In this document: positions 8,030 to 13,608 of the stretch, piece by piece | Position numbering within the stretch: position 1 is the first letter of the stretch | Layout of the letters: each line of letters begins with the position of its first letter | Assembly: GCA_002315325.1 (NCBI GenBank) | Contig: DCGU01000098.1 | Span: 1-13,608 of the forward strand | DNA: 13,608 bases | DNA from: Clostridiales bacterium UBA1770 | Lineage (GTDB): Bacteria > Bacillota > Clostridia > Oscillospirales > CAG-272 | Reading direction: 5' to 3' | Notes under the pieces: generated by a model | Databases searched by the model: none | What the model was told of the DNA's origin: nothing | What the model saw: only the letters and a program-made list of their open reading frames with translations | Program-made: the position numbers and the translations under genes

Positions 8030-9928
8030 ATGTCAAAAATCCGCAATTATAAAATCTCCGTTCCGATCCTGAACAGCATGGTCAACAAATGGGGCGGCGA
8101 ACGCATGCTCCGTGAAATCAAGCGGCTGGATGCCGAGCGCGTCTTTTTGTGCGTTGACGTCAAGGACCCGACCACACCCGACGGCAAAGAGCAAATCGAT
8201 ACGCTGCGCCAAAACGCCAAGTTCTTCCATGAGGCGGGCCTTGAGGTCGGCTCCTGGAACTGGACGTTCTATTTGCCCAAAGACGGCGGCTATCAGCCCA
8301 TCGTCAACGCAAACGGTAAAGTCTCACGCGAGATGGTCTGCCCTACCGATGAAAAATGGAAAGAATTCGTCGGCAACCACGTGGCGGCACTGGGCACCTG
8401 CGGCCTGGATATGATCATGTTTGACGACGACTACCGTATGGGGTATCACGACGTCGGCTTCGGCTGCCTGTGCCCCAACCATATCAAAATGATGGAAGAA
8501 TTCCTGGGGGAAAAGATTGACACCGCCAAAATGCCCGATTATATTTTGGCAGGCGGTCCCAACAAGTACCGCGACGCCCTCGTGCGCGCCAACGGCAAAT
8601 CGCTGGAAGAGTTTGCCTCCTACCTGCGCACGCGGTTGGATGGCGTCAGCCCCACCACGCGTATGGGATACTGCACCTGCATGACCAACTGGGATATCGA
8701 CGGGACAAGCGGCGATGAAATCAGCCGCCGCCTGGCCGGCAACACCAAGCCCTTCTACCGTCTCATCGGCGCGCCCTACTGGGCCTCGATGCGGTTGTGG
8801 GGCAACGACAACCTTGCGTATATCATCGAACTGGAACGCATGGAAAAGAGCTGGAACAAAGACGAAAATATCGAGATTTTTGCCGAGGGCGACGTGTTTC
8901 CCCGCCCCCGTCACCGCATTCCCGCCGCATTCCTGGAAGGACTGGACACGGGCCTGCGCGCTGCCGGCGTACTCGACGGCATATTGAAATACGGCACCGA
9001 TTACAGTGCCGACCCGGGGTATGAAGACGGCTACCAAACGCGCCACGAGCGCAGCCGCGACACCTATGCGGCCATCAGTCGCATCTTTGACGGCAAGGAC
9101 GCCGTGGGTCTGCGCTGCTACGAAGCCCCCGCCAAATATACGAAAATGATTATTCCCGAAAAAATGGCCGGCAAAACCGACGTGGAGGATGCCTTCTTCG
9201 GCTTCTCCGCCCGTATGCTGTGCGAGTGTTCCCTGCCCACCGTGTACGAAGGTACGGGACTTGGGGGCGTTTGTTTCGGCGCCAACGCTGAATTTTTGCC
9301 GGACGAGGCCTTGGACCACGGTCTTATTTTGGACGTCGAGGCCGCCCGCATTTTGAGTGCCCGCGGCGTGGACGTCGGTGTCGAAACTTTCGGCGAAAGT
9401 AAGCACGTCGACACGGAATACTGGCCCGCGGGGGGACCCTTATCCTTGTGTTTTGAGGGGGGCTCTGCCCGTGCGCTGACGCTGAAGCCCGGTGCCATCG
9501 TCGAGAGTACCCTGGAAACGGCAGACGGGTTGCCCGCTTCCTTCCGTTATGAGAACGCCAAGTGCCAAAAGTTCCTGGTCCTTGCCTGTGAGGGGGGTTT
9601 CGCTTCTCCCGCCCTGTTCCGCCAATACACGCGTGCCAAGCAGATTGCCGCTGCCGCCGCCTGGTTCGGCAGCCCCGTTCCCGCCGTATGTGCCGGCAAT
9701 CCCTTCCTGTACACCGAACAAAAGGTCGGTGCCGACGGGACCCTGGCCGTGGGGCTGTGGAACTTCTTCCCCGACGATATCCCGACACCCGAGATCGTCA
9801 CCGATAAACCCTACCGCGTGGCTTCCACCATCGGCTGCAGTGTAACGGCAACGGCAGAGGGCAACGTCATTCGCCTGTCCCGCATCGAGCCGTGGGGCTT
9901 TGCCGCGCTGGAACTCATCCCCGAATAA
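8030..9928 (+). CDS. Unassigned TIM-barrel-like probable glycoside hydrolase
   Basis: A 632-residue cytoplasmic protein that I cannot place in a named family. The N-terminal 350 residues read like a TIM barrel: repeated strand-helix units such as ERVFLCVDV, GLEVGSWNWTF and GLDMIMFDDDY. The last ends in Asp132-134 and is followed by a CLCPNH (146-151) segment like the Cys-rich turn of GH42-like and other GHL proteins. Glu286 in IFAEGDVFPRPRH is a candidate catalytic residue, with Asp134 as a possible partner. Residues 390-470 (LILDVEAARILSARGVDVG) resemble a trimerisation or Rossmann-like middle domain, and 480-632 look beta-rich, ending in EPWGFAALEL. I start it at 8030, where AAGAAG lies 8 nt upstream. 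An in-frame ATG at 8012 has no ribosome binding site. Its place between a GH36-like gene and the 171-aa gene supports glycan hydrolysis. The substrate is unknown. Confidence 0.6.
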   Translation: MSKIRNYKISVPILNSMVNKWGGERMLREIKRLDAERVFLCVDVKDPTTPDGKEQIDTLRQNAKFFHEAGLEVGSWNWTFYLPKDGGYQPIVNANGKVSREMVCPTDEKWKEFVGNHVAALGTCGLDMIMFDDDYRMGYHDVGFGCLCPNHIKMMEEFLGEKIDTAKMPDYILAGGPNKYRDALVRANGKSLEEFASYLRTRLDGVSPTTRMGYCTCMTNWDIDGTSGDEISRRLAGNTKPFYRLIGAPYWASMRLWGNDNLAYIIELERMEKSWNKDENIEIFAEGDVFPRPRHRIPAAFLEGLDTGLRAAGVLDGILKYGTDYSADPGYEDGYQTRHERSRDTYAAISRIFDGKDAVGLRCYEAPAKYTKMIIPEKMAGKTDVEDAFFGFSARMLCECSLPTVYEGTGLGGVCFGANAEFLPDEALDHGLILDVEAARILSARGVDVGVETFGESKHVDTEYWPAGGPLSLCFEGGSARALTLKPGAIVESTLETADGLPASFRYENAKCQKFLVLACEGGFASPALFRQYTRAKQIAAAAAWFGSPVPAVCAGNPFLYTEQKVGADGTLAVGLWNFFPDDIPTPEIVTDKPYRVASTIGCSVTATAEGNVIRLSRIEPWGFAALELIPE

Positions 9929-9974
9929 GGCAAACGCTGCCGGTCCGGTTTTACTTTAAGAAAGCAACAATCCT

Positions 9975-10490
9975 ATGGAACCAATCAACGCTATGACCTC
10001 CTATACAAACGATTTAAAAACCTATATCACCGACACCCCGGGGCTTACCCTGCAGGACGTCTTCAAATGGATTTACCAAAGCAGCTTCGGCCCGGAACAT
10101 ATGGCCGCCGATTACGCGCGGGTTCTGGCCTATATCAACGCCGAGCTCCCCGCCAAAGATGCGGACCTGTGCCCTGCGGTTGAACCCTTGGGCGGCGGCT
10201 TTGTCCGCTTCCATCTAAAAGCCCTATCCGCGGATTTTACCCCGGAAAAACTGGCAGGGGCATTCGTCGCTTCAGCCGCACCCGTTCCGGGCGGTGCCGC
10301 ACAGCGTGACAAATGGCTGGATGCCCTGCGCGCCCTGTCCGCCGCGGGGGAAATCCCATTTTTGCCCGCACAGGCAGATGCGGCAATCGACGAATGGTGC
10401 AAAACCGGCTTTGCCCCGCTGCATCATTCCGATGCCTATCGCGACAAATACCACCCGGCCTACCGCGTGGTCAAAAAAGAATTGCTGTAA
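9975..10490 (+). CDS. Conserved protein of unknown function
   Basis: A 171-residue soluble protein without signal peptide or membrane segment. Recognisable blocks are TLQDVFKWIYQSSFGPEHM (25-43), EPLGGGFVRFHL (70-81), WLDALRALSAAGEIPF (114-129) and the C-terminal HHSDAYRDKYHPAYRVV (150-166). I recall similar sequences (QSxFGxEH near the start, HHSExxRxxYxPAYRV at the end) in Clostridia, but no biochemical role. The invariant-looking Glu41-His42, His150-His151 and Arg155 could form a metal or catalytic site. It is the last gene of the operon, 46 nt after the 632-aa gene, and is followed 3 nt later by the terminator stem. The ribosome binding site is weak (AAGAAAG about 10 nt upstream). A second in-frame ATG at 9993 has none either. 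Confidence 0.65.
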   Translation: MEPINAMTSYTNDLKTYITDTPGLTLQDVFKWIYQSSFGPEHMAADYARVLAYINAELPAKDADLCPAVEPLGGGFVRFHLKALSADFTPEKLAGAFVASAAPVPGGAAQRDKWLDALRALSAAGEIPFLPAQADAAIDEWCKTGFAPLHHSDAYRDKYHPAYRVVKKELL

Positions 10491-10493
10491 CGC

Positions 10494-10532
10494 AAAAACG
10501 CCCCCATCGCAAATGCGGTGAGGGCGTTTTTT
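10494..10532. terminator. Bidirectional Rho-independent terminator
   Basis: A stem of about 13 bp with a single mismatch (ACGCCCCCATCGC at 10498-10510 and GCGGTGAGGGCGT at 10515-10527, loop AAAT) is flanked by an A run on the left and a T run on the right. It can therefore end transcription in both directions. It serves the hydrolase operon ending at 10490 and the convergent S-component gene ending at 10539. Confidence 0.9.
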
Positions 10533-10538
10533 GACGAT

Positions 10539-11057
10539 TCAATTTTTGTTCCACAACTTGCGCAACAGTTCCGACAACGGCAAAACGAACAGGCCGAAGC
10601 CGACGTTGGCGGCGCCGTGGATGGCGTCGAAGGGCAGGCCTGCGGCAATCCAGGCCGTCATGCCCTGCCACGAAAAGTGCATCAACAACGCAAACACGGG
10701 GGCGTACAGCGTGCCGAACGATAACCCGAACAGCCCGCAGACAACGGCGTAAACAACGACGGCAACGCGGCGCGGCATACGTCGCGGCAGCAGCATCGTC
10801 ACGCCCCACAGTATTGCCCACACGTACAGGTAGGGGACCCACCACACGGTAAACCCGAAGAAGATACCCTCCAGCGTCACGTAGATATACAGCGGAATCA
10901 GCGCTTTACAGCGGAAAACCAGCGTGAAGGCCATGATGAATAACCCGAGCAGATGGATATTCGGCAGGGCCTGCATGGCGAGCTTACTTGCAAACATCAG
11001 GGCGCCCAGCACGGCAAACACGGTCATTTCCCGCACCGTCAAAAACGGCTTTTTCAT
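10539..11057 (-). CDS. ECF transporter S component, probably cobalamin/corrinoid
   Basis: A 172-residue integral membrane protein with about five to six transmembrane segments. It begins with the typical S-component opening KKPFLTVREMTVFAVLGALMF, where the helix-1 Ala/Gly-rich face contacts EcfT. It should capture a vitamin and use a shared EcfA-EcfA'-EcfT module encoded elsewhere. Its ATG lies one nucleotide after the stop of the DUF4430 lipoprotein gene, so the two are co-translated. No strong ribosome binding site of its own is seen. The cobalamin riboswitch in the shared leader points to B12 or a related corrinoid, as in CbrT-type S components. The family call is strong, and the ligand rests on the riboswitch. 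It ends at the bidirectional terminator. Confidence 0.82.
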   Translation of the reverse strand: MKKPFLTVREMTVFAVLGALMFASKLAMQALPNIHLLGLFIMAFTLVFRCKALIPLYIYVTLEGIFFGFTVWWVPYLYVWAILWGVTMLLPRRMPRRVAVVVYAVVCGLFGLSFGTLYAPVFALLMHFSWQGMTAWIAAGLPFDAIHGAANVGFGLFVLPLSELLRKLWNKN

Positions 11058-11058
11058 T

Positions 11059-11490
11059 TTACTTCATATAGACGAACCCGTAGGTTTCGCCCTCGGCAAT
11101 GGGCGTCGCGTCGACACCCGTCATCGCCATTTGCCCGTTAATGCAGAAGCACCAGTAGGACCCGTCGACGTCGTAATCGGCAGTGATGCCGTTGACGCTC
11201 TTAACGTACAGGCCGTAGGGCCCCTCTTCCCCGGCGATGAGGCCTGCATCGAGCAGGGCCTCGCCCACGGTGGTCTTATCGGTTTTCACGGTAAAGGTGA
11301 CGGTTTTATCGTCTATCACCACCGCGAAGACGAAGCTTTTCTCACCGTCTCCCAGGGTCAAATCCTGTTGATAGACGGCCTTTTCCCACAGCCCCGTCGG
11401 CACCTCTTTGTCTTTACCGCAGGCGATCATTGTTGCGATGCAAAGTACCAGACACAGCAGTGCCGTTCCACGCGTAATCATTCTTTTCAT
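11059..11490 (-). CDS. DUF4430 (transcobalamin-like C-terminal domain) lipoprotein
   Basis: A 143-residue lipoprotein: short basic N-terminus, hydrophobic stretch and MIAC with Cys24 as the lipidation site (Met at -3 is less usual). The mature domain carries the DUF4430 signature: TVGEALLDAGL (74-84), a central YGLYVKSVNG, SYWCFCINGQ (111-120), GVDATPI and GETYGFVY. This domain is related to the C-terminal cobalamin-contacting domain of transcobalamin and intrinsic factor. It probably binds a corrinoid outside the membrane and passes it to the S component encoded next. The frame stays open to 11769, but the ATG at 11490 is right: AGGGAG lies about 9 nt upstream, the signal peptide starts here, and the longer version would run through the riboswitch and terminator. 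Confidence 0.85.
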   Translation of the reverse strand: MKRMITRGTALLCLVLCIATMIACGKDKEVPTGLWEKAVYQQDLTLGDGEKSFVFAVVIDDKTVTFTVKTDKTTVGEALLDAGLIAGEEGPYGLYVKSVNGITADYDVDGSYWCFCINGQMAMTGVDATPIAEGETYGFVYMK

Positions 11491-11550
11491 ATTGCTTTCT
11501 CCCTCTTGGCTTTTATCAGCCAAAATATGATTTGGATTTTGCAAGATGAT

Positions 11551-11580
11551 AAAATAAAAAAGCACTCCCCTCGAAGTGCT
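11551..11580 (-). terminator. Intrinsic terminator of the riboswitch leader
   Basis: On the minus strand AGCACTTC (11580-11573), loop GAGG and GGAGTGCT (11568-11561) form an 8-bp stem with one G-T pair. A T-rich tract with a single A follows to 11551. It lies about 60 nt before the lipoprotein ATG, inside the transcribed leader. It is therefore an attenuator that should stop transcription when the aptamer binds its ligand. Confidence 0.85.
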
Positions 11581-11689
11581 GCGTGCTGTATGTGCGGACG
11601 CCAAAAACAGACAGTCTGCTCCCTGCCCCTTTTGCGTCCGAAAAGCCCGCACACTCCCCATTTGCCCAAGAGTCTTTTTCCGGTTCACA

Positions 11690-11842
11690 GGACGATAAGC
11701 ATTCCGACTTGGGAAAGCGGGGGACACCTGCTTTCGGTTACGGTAATGGCTGTTGCGACGGATTTGCACCGAGATTTCCTTATCCCCGAACGTCCCGCGG
11801 GACGCCCGACGCTGACGTGTGTCTAACCATAAACACCGACAA
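11690..11842 (-). ncRNA. Cobalamin (B12) riboswitch aptamer
   Basis: Read on the minus strand, the leader contains in order GATAAGGAAATCTC, GGTGCAAATCCG (11770-11759), GCAACAGCCATTACCGTAAC (11756-11737), and a B12-box-like AAGTCGGAATGC (11710-11699). These match the conserved core of cobalamin riboswitches (GGGAA, GGTGAAAATCC, GC-G-CC--C-ACTGTAA, and the B12 box AGTCAGGATAC). A palindrome CGTCCCGCGGGACG (11791-11804) supplies a 5' peripheral stem. The distance to the promoter (TSS near 11874) and the following terminator fit a transcription-attenuation switch controlling the DUF4430 and ECF genes. The limits are approximate. The B12 box is divergent, so some variant or selective form is possible. 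Confidence 0.85.
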
Positions 11843-11880
11843 CGAACTGTGTTTCGTTTGCTTTATTCATTTGCTCTTTT

Positions 11881-11909
11881 ATTATAGCACGATTTTGAAT
11901 ATTTGAAAA
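11881..11909 (-). promoter_or_regulatory. Promoter of the riboswitch-controlled operon
   Basis: On the minus strand TTTTCA (11909-11904), a 17-nt spacer and a perfect TATAAT (11886-11881) precede the leader. Initiation near 11874 gives a leader of about 385 nt before the ATG at 11490. Confidence 0.72.
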
Positions 11910-11925
11910 GGTGCAGGCAAACCTA

Positions 11926-11953
11926 TTGCATTTCCGACAGTTTGCGTTATAAT
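11926..11953 (+). promoter_or_regulatory. Probable promoter of the lipase-like gene
   Basis: A perfect TATAAT at 11948-11953 is preceded, 16 nt away, by TTGCAT (11926-11931), a weak -35. Initiation near 11960 would leave a 31-nt leader to the ATG at 11991. It is divergent from the promoter at 11881-11909, with the -35 elements about 16 nt apart. Confidence 0.65.
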
Positions 11954-11990
11954 AGAATTATCGTACTTTTCTAATAAGGAGATTATATTT

Positions 11991-13499
11991 ATGGCAAAAC
12001 GCATTTTATCCTTTATATTAGCGGCACTTTTGCTCCTGACCGCCGTATTTGCCTGCGGCTGCGGGGAAACGGACGTACCCGACGACCCCGACACGTCCGA
12101 CACGGACCACCCCGACGAAAAACAGCCTGAAGGTGAAAAGGAGCCGGACGAACCTGTCGCCGTGACGTACGCCGAGCCGCTCTCGTTTACCAAAAACCTG
12201 ACCGCCTCCTGCACCGACTGGACAACCACCGCCATTGAAAAGGCGCTTTCCTTCAGCGACGAGACCTTTACCGCTGCAAACGACACCTTCAACCGGGATT
12301 TGGCCATTGCTGCCCTGTATCTTCTCGTGGCAGAGACGAACGCAGCCATTTCCGAAAACGGCACCGTCATTGACCTGTATAATACAATGGGTCTTTCCGA
12401 CGTCAAGCACGTCGACCTGTCCCAAATGAATTATGCGGTTGATACCAACGATATCACCAAAATCACGCTGGCACAAAAGACGTTTACCGCTGCGGACGGC
12501 AAATCCTATCAGCTCATTACGTGTGTCGTCAATCCCGTCTACGGTGCGGCCGGCTGGAGTTCCAACTTTGACGTCGGTGCCGACACGCAGGATTATATCG
12601 ATGCCAACGGCGGCGAATCCCCCGACTGGATCGACAAAAAGGAGCACAAAGGCTTCTCCGTCGCGGCCGAGCGCGTAGCGCAATTGATTGAAATCTATGC
12701 CGACGAAGTCAAGGCGCAGGACGCACAGCCCATCATCTTTATCACGGGCCAATCCCGCGGCGGCGCTATTACCAATATCGCCTCCAAGCACCTGATTGAC
12801 CGCGGCCAAACCGTTATCGGCTACGGCTTCAACGTGCCCAACACGACGACCGAAAGCGACCCCGCTGTTCGCTCCTCCTACAAAACGATTTACAATATCG
12901 TCAACCAGGACGATATCGTTTCCGACGTGCCGCTGACCGCATGGGGCTTTACCCGCTGCGGGCAGGATATCGTCTACTCCATTGCCGAAAACCCGACTGC
13001 ATGGGAGACCTGCTTCGGCGTTTCGTACCAATATCCCGACAGTGAGTATATTGCCCCCCTGGCTGCCGCACTCTTCAGTCTTGCCGCCACACGGGAGGCA
13101 CTGTACACGTTCGGCGACAAACAGGTCATCGGCGTCTTTGACCCCGCAACCCAGTCCGCCGATATTGAAAAGGCAATGCACCCCTCGCTGAACGCGGCCG
13201 CCCTGCGCTGCATACAATTCACCACGGAAGATATCGAAGGCGGCACGGGCGTGTGCTATGCCGTCCGTCCCGCCCTTGTCACGGTGCCCCTGTCCGGCGT
13301 CGTCAACACGCTGCTGAGCGGCGGCAATTCCACGATGGCGCTGATGGGCATTCTCCCCTATATGACCTATCTGTCGGCCTACACGTCCACGCTGACAGGC
13401 ATTCTCACCACCGTGCAGAGTGACACGACGTTTGGCGACCGTTTTCTGTATTCGCACGTCCTGTACACCGACTTTGTCGGCATTGAGCAAATTAAATAA
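11991..13499 (+). CDS. Class-3-lipase-like alpha/beta-hydrolase lipoprotein
   Basis: A 502-residue surface lipoprotein. A hydrophobic signal ends in VFACGC, where Cys22 (or Cys24) is the likely lipid anchor. An acidic, Pro-rich linker (about 25-56) with Asp-Pro and Glu-Lys repeats follows. The catalytic domain has the lipase_3 layout: GWSSNFDV (188-195), EHKGFSVAA (218-226), the nucleophile elbow GQSRG (253-257, Ser255), NQDDIVSDVPL with Asp307/308 as the likely acid, and His489 in LYSHVLY as the likely base. It probably hydrolyses esters (lipids or acylated sugars) at the cell surface. AAGGAG lies 9 nt before the ATG. It stands alone after its own promoter. No terminator with a T run follows, only the hairpin at 13516-13563. 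Confidence 0.82.
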   Translation: MAKRILSFILAALLLLTAVFACGCGETDVPDDPDTSDTDHPDEKQPEGEKEPDEPVAVTYAEPLSFTKNLTASCTDWTTTAIEKALSFSDETFTAANDTFNRDLAIAALYLLVAETNAAISENGTVIDLYNTMGLSDVKHVDLSQMNYAVDTNDITKITLAQKTFTAADGKSYQLITCVVNPVYGAAGWSSNFDVGADTQDYIDANGGESPDWIDKKEHKGFSVAAERVAQLIEIYADEVKAQDAQPIIFITGQSRGGAITNIASKHLIDRGQTVIGYGFNVPNTTTESDPAVRSSYKTIYNIVNQDDIVSDVPLTAWGFTRCGQDIVYSIAENPTAWETCFGVSYQYPDSEYIAPLAAALFSLAATREALYTFGDKQVIGVFDPATQSADIEKAMHPSLNAAALRCIQFTTEDIEGGTGVCYAVRPALVTVPLSGVVNTLLSGGNSTMALMGILPYMTYLSAYTSTLTGILTTVQSDTTFGDRFLYSHVLYTDFVGIEQIK

Positions 13500-13515
13500 T
13501 CGGCCTTAATTAGAT

Positions 13516-13563
13516 CGGTGCAAATCCTTTTATCGCAGTGCCGAATATGCACTGCTCGCACCG
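13516..13563. other. Nested inverted repeats downstream of the lipase-like gene
   Basis: An outer 6-bp pair (CGGTGC at 13516-13521, GCACCG at 13558-13563) encloses an inner perfect 7-bp hairpin (GCAGTGC at 13535-13541, loop CGAATAT, GCACTGC at 13549-13555). No T run follows on either strand, so it is not a standard terminator. It might end or protect the lipase-like mRNA, or be the start of a structured leader continuing beyond the window. No gene is visible in 13500-13608. Confidence 0.5.
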
Positions 13564-13608
13564 CACAAAATCCTATTTACTTACAACAAAAGAACCGTCT
13601 TGCAACCA

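Noticed and set aside
8324..9406. A 360-codon minus-strand frame inside the 632-aa gene
   Set aside because: Compositionally a shadow (Val, Gly, Ala, His-rich), with no ribosome binding site or domain. The sense frame fits the operon spacing.
11491..11769. N-terminal extension of the DUF4430 lipoprotein to 11769
   Set aside because: It would translate the aptamer and terminator and bury the signal peptide. AGGGAG before 11490 marks the true start.
10924..11826. A 300-codon plus-strand frame over the S component, lipoprotein and riboswitch
   Set aside because: It crosses the riboswitch and terminator and the opposite genes, has no ribosome binding site, and its product resembles no protein.
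12018..13490. A 490-codon open frame on the minus strand across nearly all of the lipase-like gene
   Set aside because: It mirrors the sense gene codon for codon. The sense protein has a signal peptide, lipobox, GQSRG motif, promoter and ribosome binding site, while the antisense product is Val/Gly-rich with no recognisable domain. GC-rich third positions create such shadows.

Overview
The window looks like a chromosomal segment of an uncultured gut-type Firmicutes (class Clostridia). This is inferred from strong AGGAGG-type ribosome binding sites, TTGACA/TATAAT promoters, Gram-positive-style lipoproteins, a GPH-family sugar transporter, an ECF vitamin-transporter S component paired with a DUF4430 lipoprotein, and moderately GC-rich coding DNA with AT-rich promoter gaps. 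I see no mobile element, tRNA, rRNA or CRISPR. The species cannot be fixed from the sequence.

Layout. (1) 1-290 is an intergenic region. It holds the terminator of a + strand gene lying before the window, then a long hairpin of unknown role. (2) 291-4681 (minus) is a three-gene run with a clear promoter at 4728-4756: GPH/MFS glycoside transporter, a solute-binding-like lipoprotein overlapping it by an ATGA junction, and a 661-aa protein resembling (alpha/alpha)-toroid glycan lyases/hydrolases. (3) 4867-10490 (plus) is a four-gene operon with a near-consensus promoter at 4797-4825 and a terminator at 10494-10532: membrane-anchored metallophosphoesterase, GH36-like alpha-galactosidase-type hydrolase, an unassigned 632-aa TIM-barrel-like probable glycoside hydrolase, and a 171-aa conserved protein of unknown function. 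(4) 10539-11490 (minus) is an ECF S component and a DUF4430 lipoprotein. Their roughly 385-nt leader contains what I read as a cobalamin (B12) riboswitch followed by an intrinsic terminator. (5) 11991-13499 (plus) is a lipoprotein with a class-3-lipase-like alpha/beta-hydrolase domain. (6) 13500-13608 is a short tail with a nested hairpin.

How the genes work together. Regions 2 and 3 are divergently transcribed from a 185-bp gap and together look like a glycan-utilisation locus: import by the GPH carrier, cytoplasmic cleavage by the GH36-like and TIM-barrel proteins (neither has a signal peptide), and an extracytoplasmic phosphoesterase. The substrate is not evident. Region 4 is a separate vitamin-uptake unit. 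The riboswitch upstream supports B12 or a related corrinoid as the ligand of both the lipoprotein and the S component. The most novel-looking items are the 632-aa unassigned hydrolase, its 171-aa neighbour, the 661-aa toroid-like protein, and the riboswitch with a visible competing-arm expression platform.
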